Assembly (NCBI RefSeq): GCF_000227685.2
Contig: NZ_CP007029.1
Location: 1,338,501-1,402,500 of the forward strand
Length of the DNA stretch: 64,000 nt
Direction of reading: 5' to 3'
DNA from: Thioalkalivibrio paradoxus ARh 1
GTDB taxonomy: Bacteria > Pseudomonadota > Gammaproteobacteria > Ectothiorhodospirales > Ectothiorhodospiraceae
The translations under genes and the position numbers were made by a program. The notes under the pieces were generated by a model. The model was not told the origin of the DNA, searched no databases, and saw only the letters and a program-made list of their open reading frames with translations. Below are positions 1 to 8,819 of this stretch, one piece after another (position 1 is the first letter of the stretch; each line of letters opens with the position of its first letter).

Positions 1-621
1 GCCATGGGCTGGCATCTCGCCGCGGCGGGTATTCGCATCGCCGTCGTAGTTGATCCCGTGCAGGATGGTCGTCTTGATGTCGTCCGGGCTGCCGCCCCAC
101 TGCCAGACACCGTTGGCGAGGTCCGGGAACCCGTGGGCCCCGCGCGCATCGGAACCGTGACAGATCGCGCAGTAGTTCAGGTACAGGCGGCGGCCAGTGG
201 TCAGGGCCTCAAAGTCGCGGGAGAGCGCAGTGATTTCGCGATCGGCCATTGCCGCGAAGATCGGCTGGTAGCGTTCTTCGGCACGTTGCATCTCGCGCTG
301 GTACTGGCTGTCCTCGACGTTCAGCATGTTGCCCGAGTGCCAGCCCAGCAGCCCCGCGAAGCGGCCAAGCCCCGGGTACAGGATCAGGTAGATCACCGCA
401 AACACGATGCTGATCCAGAACAGGTACAGCCACCAGCGCGGCAGCGGGTTGTTGTATTCGGACAGGCCGTCCCAGGTATGGCCCATTTCCTCGCCCTGCG
501 CCACTTCGCCGGGGCGCTTCTTGGCCGTCCAGAGGATCAGCCAGGCCATGCCCAGGATGTTGGCGACGGTGAGCCCCACAACCCACCAGTGCCAGAAGGT
601 ACTCATGTCGTGTTCGTTCAT
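1..621 (-). CDS. ccoP: cbb3-type cytochrome c oxidase subunit III CcoP (3' end cut by window)
   Basis: Di-haem cytochrome c subunit of the cbb3 terminal oxidase, which carries electrons from soluble cytochromes towards CcoO and CcoN at the cytoplasmic membrane. The 207 visible codons show a membrane segment at about residues 10-32, a second around 55-75, and the first haem-c site CAICH followed by GSDARG. The second CxxCH and the C-terminus lie beyond base 1. The ATG at 621 overlaps the ccoQ stop in an ATGA, which fixes the start and shows translational coupling. It is the last gene of ccoNOQP. A long open frame on the opposite strand is only its shadow. Confidence 0.95.
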   Translation of the reverse strand, partial: MNEHDMSTFWHWWVVGLTVANILGMAWLILWTAKKRPGEVAQGEEMGHTWDGLSEYNNPLPRWWLYLFWISIVFAVIYLILYPGLGRFAGLLGWHSGNMLNVEDSQYQREMQRAEERYQPIFAAMADREITALSRDFEALTTGRRLYLNYCAICHGSDARGAHGFPDLANGVWQWGGSPDDIKTTILHGINYDGDANTRRGEMPAHG

Positions 622-800
622 TTCTTGTCTCCTTCGTGCGACCGCTTCGGGGCCGGGTGGTTGTCGTCATCGGCAAACGGAAGATTGGCGGCTTCTTCGA
701 AACGCTCTTTGTTCCGCCTGCTGAAGGCCCACCAGATGATCCCCGCGAAGAGGATCATCAGCAGGACCGTCATCAGGCCGTGGATCCATCCAAAGCTCAT
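618..800 (-). CDS. ccoQ: cbb3-type cytochrome oxidase small subunit CcoQ
   Basis: Sixty-residue single-span protein that stabilises the cbb3 complex. It starts MSFGWIHGLMTVLLM, has one membrane helix at about residues 8-26, then a charged tail rich in Arg, Glu and Asp, as is usual for CcoQ/FixQ. It lies 3 bp after ccoO and overlaps ccoP by 4 bp, so it is part of one operon. No haem motif is present, as expected for this subunit. Confidence 0.9.
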   Translation of the reverse strand: MSFGWIHGLMTVLLMILFAGIIWWAFSRRNKERFEEAANLPFADDDNHPAPKRSHEGDKK

Positions 801-803
801 CCG

Positions 804-1412
804 CTATCTCCAGTGCGCGAGGACGGTGCCCAGACCCTGCAGATACGCGATCATCGCGTCCATCTCGGTCTTGCCGCGGACCTCGTCGGCGGCCGCTTCG
901 ATCTGCTCATCGGTGTAGGGGACACCGAGACGTTGCAGCGCACGCATCTTGCGGGGGGTCACATCCGCGTTGATCTCGCGATCTTCGAGGAAGGCGTAGG
1001 CCGGCATGTTCGACTCCGGCACCACCGCGCGCGGGTCGATCAGGTGCAGGCGGTGCCACTCGTCGCTGTAGCGGCCGCCAACCCGGGCGAGATCCGGGCC
1101 GGTGCGCTTGGAGCCCCACTGGAAGTTGTGATCCCAGACGAACTCCCCGGCCACCGAGTAATGGCCGTAGCGCTCGGTCTCCGCGCGGAACGGACGGATC
1201 ATCTGCGAGTGGCAGGTGTAACAGCCCTCGCGGATGTAGATATCGCGCCCCTCCAGTTCCAGCGCGGATCGCGGTTCCATCCCCTCGATCGGCTGCGTGG
1301 TGCTGTTCAGGTAGAACAGCGGCACGATCTGCACCAGGCCTGCGATGCTGATCACGATGATGATCAGCACGATCATCAGGCCGATGTTTTTCTCGACGAC
1401 TTCATGACTCAT
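804..1412 (-). CDS. ccoO: cbb3-type cytochrome c oxidase subunit II CcoO
   Basis: Mono-haem membrane-anchored cytochrome c of the cbb3 oxidase, accepting electrons from CcoP and passing them to the CcoN haems. The 202-residue product has an N-terminal anchor (about residues 10-33), the haem site CYTCHSQM near residue 65 and a downstream Met-containing segment (ESNMPAY) likely to supply the axial ligand. Length is typical of the family. It starts 18 bp after the ccoN stop. Confidence 0.95.
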   Translation of the reverse strand: MSHEVVEKNIGLMIVLIIIVISIAGLVQIVPLFYLNSTTQPIEGMEPRSALELEGRDIYIREGCYTCHSQMIRPFRAETERYGHYSVAGEFVWDHNFQWGSKRTGPDLARVGGRYSDEWHRLHLIDPRAVVPESNMPAYAFLEDREINADVTPRKMRALQRLGVPYTDEQIEAAADEVRGKTEMDAMIAYLQGLGTVLAHWR

Positions 1413-1430
1413 GGTGTGTTCTCCCCCTGA

Positions 1431-2897
1431 TCAATGTGCAGTCTGCGGCACGGTGTGCACGACCGGCTTGGTTCCGGAGATGGTCTTCCAGACGTTCCAG
1501 ATCATGAAGAACATGCCGACGAAGAAGATCGCGCCGCCCAGGAACCGCAGGAAGTAGTACGGATACATCTGCACCAGAGTCTCGACGAAGTTGTACGTCA
1601 GCGTTCCGTCGGGGTTCACCGCCCGCCACATCAGGCCCTGCATCACGCCCGAGATCCACATCGAGACGATGTACATCACGGTGCCGATGGTCGAAAGCCA
1701 GAAATGCCACTCGATCGCCTTGATCGAGTACATGCGCTCCTTGCCGAACAGCACCGGGATCAGCGCGTACAGCGAGCCGATCGAGATCATCGCCACCCAG
1801 CCGAGCGCACCCCCGTGCACGTGGCCGATGGTCCAGTCGGTGTAATGCGACAGCGCGTTCACGGTCTTGATCGACATCATCGGGCCCTCGAACGTGGCCA
1901 GACCGTAGAACGACAGCGCGACGATCAGGAAGCGCAGAATCGGATCCGTGCGCAGTTTGTGCCAGGCCCCGGACAGGGTCATGATCCCGTTGATCATGCC
2001 GCCCCAGGACGGCGCCAGCAGCATCAGCGAGAACACCATGCCGAGGGACTGCACCCAGTCAGGCAGCGCGGTGTAGTGCAGGTGGTGGGGGCCGGCCCAC
2101 ATGTACAGCGAGATCAGCGCCCAGAAGTGCACGATCGACAGCCGGTAGGAGAAGATCGGGCGTCCAGCCTGTTTGGGAACGAAATAGTACATCATCCCCA
2201 GGAACGCCGCGGTCAGGAAGAAGCCGACCGCATTGTGCCCGTACCACCACTGGATCATCGCGTCCATCGTTCCGGGGTAGAGCGAGTAGGACTTGAACGG
2301 CGTCACCGGGATCGCCATGTTGTTGACGATGTGCAGCATCGCGATGGTGATGATGTAGGCGCCGAAGAACCAGTTCGCGACGTAGATGTGCTTGGCCTTG
2401 CGCTTGATGATCGTGCCGAAGAACACGATCGCGTAGGCGACCCAGACCACCGCGATCAGGATCGCGATCGGCCACTCGAGTTCGGCATATTCCTTGCCCA
2501 TGGTCATGCCGAGTGGCAGCGTGATCGCGGCCAGCACGATGACGAGCTGCCAGCCCCAGAAGGTGAAGCCCACCAGCGCCCCCCCGAACAGCCGTGTCTG
2601 GCAGGTCCGCTGGACGATGTAGTACGAGGTGGCGAACAGCGCGGAGCCGCCGAAGGCGAAGATCACCGCGTTGGTGTGCAGCGGGCGCAGACGCCCGAAG
2701 CTGAGCCACTCGTGGACGTTGAGCTGCGGCCAGACCAGCTGCGCCGCAATGATTACCCCGACCAGCATTCCGACCACACCCCATACGATGGTCATGATCG
2801 CGAACTGCCGGACGACCTTGTAGTTGTAGGTCTCCTGTGTCGCTTCCGCCTTGTGGGTACCTGCGCCTGCCTTGTGAGTATCTGCGGTTGTTTCCAT
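1431..2897 (-). CDS. ccoN: cbb3-type cytochrome c oxidase subunit I CcoN
   Basis: Catalytic haem-copper subunit of the high-affinity cbb3 oxidase, which reduces O2 to water and pumps protons. The 488-residue product is a polytopic membrane protein with the CuB-site motif [10 protein letters not shown], the paired histidines of [13 protein letters not shown] and the haem-ligand region [12 protein letters not shown], all typical of CcoN. The ATG at 2897 (METTADTHK) is chosen because a GGGGGAA ribosome site lies just before it; the open frame continues upstream to 3008 without such support. An FNR/Anr box centred about 100 bp upstream suggests induction at low oxygen. Confidence 0.95.
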   Translation of the reverse strand: METTADTHKAGAGTHKAEATQETYNYKVVRQFAIMTIVWGVVGMLVGVIIAAQLVWPQLNVHEWLSFGRLRPLHTNAVIFAFGGSALFATSYYIVQRTCQTRLFGGALVGFTFWGWQLVIVLAAITLPLGMTMGKEYAELEWPIAILIAVVWVAYAIVFFGTIIKRKAKHIYVANWFFGAYIITIAMLHIVNNMAIPVTPFKSYSLYPGTMDAMIQWWYGHNAVGFFLTAAFLGMMYYFVPKQAGRPIFSYRLSIVHFWALISLYMWAGPHHLHYTALPDWVQSLGMVFSLMLLAPSWGGMINGIMTLSGAWHKLRTDPILRFLIVALSFYGLATFEGPMMSIKTVNALSHYTDWTIGHVHGGALGWVAMISIGSLYALIPVLFGKERMYSIKAIEWHFWLSTIGTVMYIVSMWISGVMQGLMWRAVNPDGTLTYNFVETLVQMYPYYFLRFLGGAIFFVGMFFMIWNVWKTISGTKPVVHTVPQTAH

Positions 2898-2991
2898 GGA
2901 TTTCCCCCATCGGTGACAAAACCAGCCCGACCGGGGCCGCCACCCCGCTCGCGCTGCTCTGCGGAGTGTAGGCGAAGAAACGCGGTTTGGG

Positions 2992-3005
2992 TTGATCCAG
3001 GTCAA
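2992..3005. promoter_or_regulatory. FNR/Anr box upstream of ccoNOQP
   Basis: TTGATCCAGGTCAA is a near-perfect match to the FNR/Anr consensus TTGAT-N4-ATCAA, with a single departure in the right half (GTCAA). It sits about 95 bp before the ccoN ATG, in the gap between ccoN and metY. A gene for a four-cysteine FNR protein lies 2 kb away. cbb3 operons are known Anr/FNR targets. Confidence 0.75.
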
Positions 3006-3295
3006 CACTTTTCATCCGCGCGGGCGTTTTCGCGGGAACCAACAGGCCCGTGGAACGGTCGATATCCCGAATGGGTTATACCCATCGTTGCAGGCAGGCG
3101 GCCGGGAGGGGGTGTCGCCCGCGTGCTTGCGCCGTGCTCCCCGTGTCCCCATCGAGTCGCCGTGTGGCGCTCGCCGGGTGCTGTTGCCCCCCGGCCGGGT
3201 GCAGTATCCTCGGCGCGCCGGTTCCACGCGGCCCAATCGGGCATCAGAACCCGAAGGACTGCGCCGTGCCCCCCACCGAACGAGGAGACGCAACG

Positions 3296-4579
3296 ATGAA
3301 ATTCGAGACGCAGGCGATCCACGCCGGTTTCAGTCCGGATCCGACCACCCGGGCGGTAGCCGTGCCGATCTACCAGACGACGTCCTACGCCTTCGACGAC
3401 ACCCAGCACGGCGCGGATCTGTTCGACCTGAAGGTGCCCGGCAACATCTACACCCGGATCATGAACCCGACCACCGACGTGCTCGAGCAGCGCGTCGCGG
3501 CACTCGAAGGCGGCGTCGGAGCGCTCGCATTCGCGTCGGGGATGGCTGCGATCACTGCCTCGCTGATGACCCTGGCCGAGGCCGGCCACAACGTGGTGAC
3601 GACCAGCACGCTGTACGGCGGTACCTATAACCTGTTCGCGCACACGCTGCCGCGCTACGGTATCGAGGTGCGGTTTGCGCCTCCCGGCGATATCGACGCG
3701 ATGCGTGGACTGATCGACCAGGACACGCGGGCGGTGTTCTGCGAATCGATCGGCAACCCGGCCGGCAACGTGGCCGACCTCGCGGCGCTCGCGGACCTGG
3801 CGCACGGGCACGGGATCCCGCTGATCGTCGACAACACCGTGCCTTCCCCGTACCTCTGCCGACCGTTCGAGCACGGAGCCGATGTCGTCGTGCATTCGCT
3901 GACCAAGTACATGGGCGGGCATGGCACCACCATCGGCGGAGTGCTGGTCGATTCGGGGCGCTTCCCCTGGGCGGATCACGCCGAGCGCTTTCCGGGTCTG
4001 ACCCAGCCGGATCCGTCGTATCACGGCGTGACCTACACCGAGGCGTTCGGCCCGGCGGCCTACATCGGCCGCGCGCGGGTGGTGCCGCTGCGCAACATGG
4101 GCGCCGCGATTTCGCCGTTCAACAGCTTCCAGGTGCTGCAGGGGATCGAGACGCTGGCGTTGCGGATGGACCGTCACTGCGAGAACGCGCTGGCAGTGGC
4201 CCAGTTCCTCGACCGGCATGCCGCCGTGAGCTGGGTGGCCTATGCGGGGCTGCCCGACCATCCCGACCACCCGCTGGCGCGACGCTACATGGGCGGCCGC
4301 GCCGCGGGCATTCTCAGTTTCGGAATCCGCAGCCCGCACGGAGGCAGGGCGGCAGGTGCGAAGTTCATCGATGCATTGCAGCTGGTGACGCGGCTGGTGA
4401 ACATCGGCGACGCCAAGAGCCTGGCCTGCCATCCGGCGACGACCACGCACCGGCAGCTCTCGGCGCAGGAGCTGGAACGGGCGGGGGTCCGCGAAGACAT
4501 GGTGCGTCTGTCGGTCGGCATCGAACATGTCGACGACATCCTGGGCGACCTGGAACAGGCGCTCGCAGCCGCGGTCTGA
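3296..4579 (+). CDS. metY: O-acetylhomoserine aminocarboxypropyltransferase (O-acetylhomoserine sulfhydrylase)
   Basis: PLP enzyme of the Cys/Met metabolism family that condenses O-acetylhomoserine with sulfide (or a thiol) to give homocysteine in methionine synthesis. The 427 residues start MKFETQAIHAGFSPDPTTRA, as in MetY, and carry the PLP-lysine motif SLTKYMGGHG near residue 205, the family signature around VDNTVPSPYLCRPFEHGAD and a C-terminal PLP-fold domain. The length fits MetY rather than the shorter MetB/MetC. The start has a good GAGGAG site about 9 bp upstream. It is transcribed away from ccoN and appears monocistronic. Confidence 0.93.
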   Translation: MKFETQAIHAGFSPDPTTRAVAVPIYQTTSYAFDDTQHGADLFDLKVPGNIYTRIMNPTTDVLEQRVAALEGGVGALAFASGMAAITASLMTLAEAGHNVVTTSTLYGGTYNLFAHTLPRYGIEVRFAPPGDIDAMRGLIDQDTRAVFCESIGNPAGNVADLAALADLAHGHGIPLIVDNTVPSPYLCRPFEHGADVVVHSLTKYMGGHGTTIGGVLVDSGRFPWADHAERFPGLTQPDPSYHGVTYTEAFGPAAYIGRARVVPLRNMGAAISPFNSFQVLQGIETLALRMDRHCENALAVAQFLDRHAAVSWVAYAGLPDHPDHPLARRYMGGRAAGILSFGIRSPHGGRAAGAKFIDALQLVTRLVNIGDAKSLACHPATTTHRQLSAQELERAGVREDMVRLSVGIEHVDDILGDLEQALAAAV

Positions 4580-4610
4580 TCCGAAGGTCGGGTTCGTACG
4601 CGCCCGGACG

Positions 4611-4647
4611 CCGCGCACCGGCCTTGCGCGGTCGGCCCGGTGCGCGG
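4611..4647. terminator. GC-rich hairpin between convergent metY and the DUF2390-type gene
   Basis: An 11-bp perfect inverted repeat (CCGCGCACCGG at 4611-4621, CCGGTGCGCGG at 4637-4647) with a 15-nt loop lies about 30 bp after the metY stop and just after the end of the convergent gene. No T-run follows, so it is a candidate bidirectional transcription end rather than a textbook terminator. Confidence 0.4.
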
Positions 4648-4678
4648 TACCTGCGGGCCGCCAGCCGGACCGCGCGAA

Positions 4679-5179
4679 TCAGCATTCGCCGAGTGCGTTC
4701 AGCAGCTCCTCGATTTCCGTTGCCGGCAGCCGCGGGAACAGGCGTGCCAGCCGGAACCGGCGATCGATCGGCAAGGTGTTCTCCGGTGCCGGGCACGCCC
4801 TGGTGGCGAGCCAGGCGGCCTCCACGCGTTCGGCTTCGAGTTCCAGCAGCTGCAGGGCGCGATAACCCCCTGGCCAGTCCAGGTGTCGCGCGCGCCGCCG
4901 GAGGCTCCGGATGCGTCGGGTCACGCGCGAGTTCCACCGATCGGAGGCCTGCTTCAGCGCCGCCCACTGCGCGGGCGCGAGGCGCGCCGGGTACCAGCAG
5001 GCGAACAGCGCGAACAGCACCACGATCCGATCCCGATCCTGCCAACGCAGCAGACGCTCGCGGACCACGGGGTGCTGCCAGGCGGACAGCGCAAACGACC
5101 AGAAAGCGTCGCGCTCCGGTCGCGGGGTGCGGGGTGGGTCAGGCGATCCGGGAGAGGGGCTCAAACCGGATGCCGGCAA
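4679..5179 (-). CDS. TIGR02444/DUF2390 family protein
   Basis: Conserved cytoplasmic protein of unknown function. After a proline-rich start the sequence runs DAFWSFALSAW, WQDRDRIVVLFALFACWYP and ends in an Arg-rich helical region, the pattern of the TIGR02444 family. No ATG is available: the frame opens with TTG at 5179 inside the 3' end of fnr, with another TTG at 5164, so the start is uncertain and translation is probably coupled to fnr. The family assignment is from memory of its N-terminal motif. Confidence 0.7.
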   Translation of the reverse strand: MPASGLSPSPGSPDPPRTPRPERDAFWSFALSAWQHPVVRERLLRWQDRDRIVVLFALFACWYPARLAPAQWAALKQASDRWNSRVTRRIRSLRRRARHLDWPGGYRALQLLELEAERVEAAWLATRACPAPENTLPIDRRFRLARLFPRLPATEIEELLNALGEC

Positions 5180-5870
5180 TCCGATGCAGGCTGTCCATGT
5201 CGAGCAGGGTCAGATCCCGCGTGTGGATCTCGACCAGCCCCTGTTTGCGAAACTGGGTGAACAGCCGGCTGATCGTCTCCTGCGTCAGCCCGAGGTGGCT
5301 CGCAATGTCGGCGCGCGACATGCTCAGCGCGAAGTGGTCGGCCATCAGGCCGCGTGCGCGGAACCGTGTCGACAGGCTCAGCAGGAACGCCGACAAGCGC
5401 TGTTCCGCGTTGCGCTGGCCCAGCAGTGCCAGCAGCGATTCGTCGGACGCGATCTCGCGGCTCATCGTCCGCATCAGGTGTTGCCGGAAGCTCGGCAAGT
5501 GGCCCGCCAGCAGGTCGAGCTTTTCGAACGGGATCTCGCACAAACTGGTTGATTCCAGGGCCACCGCGCTGACCGGGTGGCGGCCCCGGTTGATCGCATC
5601 GAGTCCCAGCATCTCGCCGGCCAAGGTAAAGCCGGTCACTTGCTCGGTGCCGTCGTCGGCGAGCAGCACGGTCTTCAGCGAGCCGGTCCGTACCGCGTAG
5701 ACCGAGGTGAACGGTGCGCCCATGCGGAACAGCAGCTGCCCCTTCGCAATCGGCCGGCGCCGCTGGACGATTTCATCGAGTTGCCAGAGCTCGTTCTCCG
5801 GCAGGCCCACGGGCAGGCAGAGAAGCTTCAGCGAGCACTGGTCACAGGAACCCGAAGCATGAATCGTCAT
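5139..5870 (-). CDS. fnr: FNR/Anr-type oxygen-sensing transcriptional regulator
   Basis: CRP/FNR regulator of 243 residues. It has the N-terminal cluster cysteines C9, C12 and C18 (CDQCSLKLLC) and a fourth at C111 (TSLCEIPF), the four ligands needed for an oxygen-labile [4Fe-4S] cluster. A cyclic-nucleotide-binding-like barrel spans about residues 30-140 and a C-terminal helix-turn-helix contains ETISRLF, whose E..SR residues read FNR-type TTGAT sites. Two such sites are in the window, before ccoN and before the soluble hydrogenase. It is divergent from hydB and overlaps the downstream DUF2390-type gene. Confidence 0.93.
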   Translation of the reverse strand: MTIHASGSCDQCSLKLLCLPVGLPENELWQLDEIVQRRRPIAKGQLLFRMGAPFTSVYAVRTGSLKTVLLADDGTEQVTGFTLAGEMLGLDAINRGRHPVSAVALESTSLCEIPFEKLDLLAGHLPSFRQHLMRTMSREIASDESLLALLGQRNAEQRLSAFLLSLSTRFRARGLMADHFALSMSRADIASHLGLTQETISRLFTQFRKQGLVEIHTRDLTLLDMDSLHRIAGIRFEPLSRIA

Positions 5871-5975
5871 GGATCCCGATGTAAGCAGAAACCGCTCCCG
5901 AAGGAAAGAGGACCGGTGCCGGGGATGGGTTCTGTGTGCCCTTGCGTGGCCGGGGTCTGTGCAACGGCGGCGTTT

Positions 5976-5989
5976 CTGATCCAGGTCAT
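5976..5989. promoter_or_regulatory. FNR/Anr-like box upstream of the group 3b hydrogenase operon
   Basis: CTGATCCAGGTCAT shares the central 12 bases TGATCCAGGTCA with the ccoN box and lacks only the outer T:A pair of the consensus. It lies 36 bp before the hydB ATG in the fnr-hydB divergent region, so it could activate hydB or autoregulate fnr. The position close to the start codon could also fit repression. Confidence 0.6.
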
Positions 5990-6025
5990 CGCCTTGTCAC
6001 GGCGGATGGTCTACCCTCTTGCGCT

Positions 6026-7144
6026 ATGACGATTTCCCCCCAGTTTCTGCCGCGGGAAGCGCTGGATGCCTTCCTGTCGGCGTTGCGCGACGCTGGATTC
6101 GGGCGGATTCTGGGGCCGATGGCTCGCGATGGGGCGATCACCATCCGCGAGATCGCTGCAGCGGCGGATCTGCCCGTAGGCATGGGAGACCATCAGCGAC
6201 CCGGGCACTACCGGTTGACCGACGCCGGGCACGGTCGCTGTTTCGCCTGGGCGAACGGGCCGCAGGCGCTGAAGCCGCTGACCTTTGCCCCGCGCGAAAC
6301 GCTTTGGCGTTGCGAGCGCGATGACGAGGGCCGGCTGGTTTTCCGCGACGCCGGCGCGCGGCATGTGCCGACCGCGGTCATCGGCGTCCGGGCCTGCGAT
6401 CTGGCGGCATTGCGGATTCAGGAGCGGCATTTCCTGCGGGAACCCAGTCCCGATTCGCACTATGCCGCACGCCGCGACAGCCTGCTGCTGGTTGCGGTGC
6501 ACTGCAGTCACCCGGCCGATACCTGTTTCTGCGCTTCGACCGGCGATGGGCCGAGGGCGGAATCCGGATTCGATATCGCGTTGTCCGAGCTCGACGAGGG
6601 GTTTCTCGCCACCGCCGATACCGAGCGCGGGCGCGAGATTCTCGCGCGTCTGAATCTTGCACCGGCGACGCCCGGACAACGCCAACAGGCCGATGCCGAG
6701 ATCGACGCGGCCGCGCAACGCCAGACGCGGAGCTTGCCCGGGCGGAACCTGAAGGACGCGCTGTATGCGCGCCTCGAACACCCACACTGGGACGACATCG
6801 GCCGCCGCTGTCTGTCCTGCGGGAATTGCACCGCGGTCTGCCCGACCTGCTTCTGCCATGCCGAGCAGGACGAGCCGGCGCTGGACGCGGGCGCTAGCGA
6901 TCACCTGCGCCAGTGGGACAGTTGTTTCACTGCCGTGCACAGCTACATGGGGCATTTCCTGGTGCGCGAGGAGACCCGGCTGCGCTACCGCCAGTGGCTG
7001 ACGCACAAGCTGGCGTCCTGGCACGAACAGTACGGGCGCTCCGGCTGCGTCGGCTGCGGGCGCTGCATTGCCTGGTGCCCGGTGGGGATCGATATCACCG
7101 CCGAGGTCGCGGCGCTACTGGAGTCCGGCGATGCGCAGTCCTGA
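6026..7144 (+). CDS. hydB: Group 3b [NiFe] hydrogenase (sulfhydrogenase) beta subunit, 4Fe-4S electron transfer
   Basis: Iron-sulfur subunit relaying electrons between the hydrogenase pair and the flavin subunit of a cytoplasmic NAD(P)-linked hydrogenase. The 372 residues have a conserved N-terminal region ([16 protein letters not shown], then HPADTCFC) and two clusters of ferredoxin-type cysteines, [16 protein letters not shown] from residue 262 and [14 protein letters not shown] from residue 341. The ATG at 6026 is preferred because the FNR-like box lies just upstream; the frame is open further back. It overlaps the next gene by 14 bp. Confidence 0.88.
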   Translation: MTISPQFLPREALDAFLSALRDAGFGRILGPMARDGAITIREIAAAADLPVGMGDHQRPGHYRLTDAGHGRCFAWANGPQALKPLTFAPRETLWRCERDDEGRLVFRDAGARHVPTAVIGVRACDLAALRIQERHFLREPSPDSHYAARRDSLLLVAVHCSHPADTCFCASTGDGPRAESGFDIALSELDEGFLATADTERGREILARLNLAPATPGQRQQADAEIDAAAQRQTRSLPGRNLKDALYARLEHPHWDDIGRRCLSCGNCTAVCPTCFCHAEQDEPALDAGASDHLRQWDSCFTAVHSYMGHFLVREETRLRYRQWLTHKLASWHEQYGRSGCVGCGRCIAWCPVGIDITAEVAALLESGDAQS

Positions 7145-7964
7145 CCGGCCGGTCGAGGTCGAGGTGGTGGAGCGGATCGAGGAAACACCGACGATCTACA
7201 CCTTGCACCTGCGTTTCACCGATCCCGAGATCGAGCGGGAGTACCGATGCCAGCCGGGACAGTTCAACATGCTGTACCTCTACGGCGTTGGCGAGATCCC
7301 GATCTCGATCGTGTCCGATCCCGATGTGCAGGGGCCGGTGGAGCACACGATCCGGTCGGTGGGCCGGGTCACGCGGGGCATGGAACGGCTGAAGGTCGGT
7401 GACCGCATGGGTCTGCGCGGTCCCTACGGTCGCGGCTGGCCGCTCGAGGAAGCCGAGGGACGCGATGTCGTGTTCGTGACCGGGGGGCTGGGCTGCGCGC
7501 CGCTGGTTTCGCTGATCCGGTATGTGATCGAGCGCCGCGAGCGCTTTCGGCGGATCGTGATCCTGCAGGGCGTGAAGCATACCGACGACCTGATCTGGCG
7601 CCGCCAGTACGAGCGCTGGGAGATGCTTTCGGACGTGCAGGTGCTGCTTGCGTCCGATGTCGGCGGCCCGAACTGGCCGTACAGCGTCGGCAAGGTCACC
7701 GTGCTGTTCAGCCAGGCGGCGATCGATCCCGAGCGCAGCATCGTGATGCTCTGCGGCCCCGAGATCATGATGAAGTCGTCGATCGAGCGCCTGCTGGCGC
7801 TGCATGTGCCGCCGGAGGCGATCTGGCTCAGCATCGAGCGCAACATGCAGTGCGGGATCGGCCATTGCGGGCACTGCCAGCTCGGACCGTACTTCGTCTG
7901 CCACGACGGGCCTGTATTCCACTACCCGGCGCTGCGCCCCTGGCTCGGCGTGACCGGCTTCTGA
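7131..7964 (+). CDS. hydG: Group 3b [NiFe] hydrogenase gamma subunit, FAD/NAD(P)-binding reductase
   Basis: Diaphorase subunit of the soluble hydrogenase, exchanging electrons with NAD(P)H. It has a ferredoxin-reductase fold: an FAD-binding barrel ([11 protein letters not shown]), a nucleotide-binding half with [10 protein letters not shown], and a C-terminal [2Fe-2S] site [17 protein letters not shown] at about residues 241-257. This architecture matches HydG of sulfhydrogenases and related dihydroorotate-dehydrogenase electron-transfer subunits; the neighbours decide for HydG. The ATG at 7131 lies inside the hydB end. Confidence 0.88.
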   Translation: MRSPDRPVEVEVVERIEETPTIYTLHLRFTDPEIEREYRCQPGQFNMLYLYGVGEIPISIVSDPDVQGPVEHTIRSVGRVTRGMERLKVGDRMGLRGPYGRGWPLEEAEGRDVVFVTGGLGCAPLVSLIRYVIERRERFRRIVILQGVKHTDDLIWRRQYERWEMLSDVQVLLASDVGGPNWPYSVGKVTVLFSQAAIDPERSIVMLCGPEIMMKSSIERLLALHVPPEAIWLSIERNMQCGIGHCGHCQLGPYFVCHDGPVFHYPALRPWLGVTGF

Positions 7965-7976
7965 CCGGAGGCGAAC

Positions 7977-8819
7977 ATGGCGACCAGCGAACGGATTCTG
8001 CCGATCAGCGCACTGGACCGGTTCAATGCGCGTGCGCAGCCGCGCCCCCGGGTTGCAGTGCACAAGTTCAGTTCCTGCGATGGCTGTCAGCTTGCGTTCC
8101 TGAACGCGGGCGAGGCGCTGTTGCAGCTCGCGGAACAGGTCGACATCGTGCATTTCGCCGAGGCCGGGCCAGTCGATCCCGAGGGCGCGGTCGACCTGGC
8201 CTTCGTCGAAGGCAGCATCTCGACCGCAGAGGAGGCCGAGCGCATCCGCAAGGTGCGGGAGAACAGCCGGTACCTGGTCAGCATCGGCGCCTGTGCGACC
8301 TCCGGCGGGTTGCAGGCACTGCGGAACTTCAATGCCGCGGGTGTCGCCGAATGGACCGACGCGATCTATGCCCAACCCGAGTTCATCCAGAGCCTGGATA
8401 TGGCAACGCCGGTCGCCGAGCACGTGAAGGTCGATCTCGAGCTGTGGGGCTGCCCGGTGAATGCACGCCAGGTGTTCCAGGCACTGCGCCAACTGCTGTT
8501 CGGGGTCGCGCCGGTGGTCGACAAGGACAAACTCTGCGTCGAATGCAAGCGCCAGCAGCACGTCTGCGTGCTGGTCGCGCAGGGCAAACCCTGCCTGGGT
8601 CCGGTCACGCACACCGGCTGCGGGGCGCTGTGCCCGGCGTTCGGACGCGACTGCTACGCCTGTTTCGGCCCGGCCGAAAACCCGAATACCGCCGCACTGG
8701 CGCGCCGCTTCGAGGGGCTGGGCCTGCTGCCCGAGGCAGTCTCCCGGCGCTTCCGTTTCATCAACAGCCATGCGCCATCGTTCCGTGCCGAGTGGCTGAA
8801 ATGGCAGGCGCCGGAATGA
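7977..8819 (+). CDS. hydD: Group 3b [NiFe] hydrogenase small (delta) subunit
   Basis: Electron-transfer small subunit that partners the Ni-Fe large subunit. The 280 residues contain the proximal-cluster motif SSCDGCQLAF (C34, C37), IGACATSGG and WGCPVN, then a Cys-rich C-terminal part (CVECKRQQHVC, GKPCLGP, TGCGALCP, CYACFGP) for further Fe-S clusters. There is no twin-arginine signal, so the enzyme is cytoplasmic, as in group 3. A GGAGG site precedes the ATG and the stop overlaps the hydA start (ATGA). Confidence 0.92.
   Translation: MATSERILPISALDRFNARAQPRPRVAVHKFSSCDGCQLAFLNAGEALLQLAEQVDIVHFAEAGPVDPEGAVDLAFVEGSISTAEEAERIRKVRENSRYLVSIGACATSGGLQALRNFNAAGVAEWTDAIYAQPEFIQSLDMATPVAEHVKVDLELWGCPVNARQVFQALRQLLFGVAPVVDKDKLCVECKRQQHVCVLVAQGKPCLGPVTHTGCGALCPAFGRDCYACFGPAENPNTAALARRFEGLGLLPEAVSRRFRFINSHAPSFRAEWLKWQAPE

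Noticed and set aside
1434-3299. Very long open frame on the plus strand opposite ccoN
   Set aside because: It is antisense to an unmistakable ccoN, reads as His/Asp/Arg-rich low-complexity protein and has no ribosome site; a GC-bias shadow.
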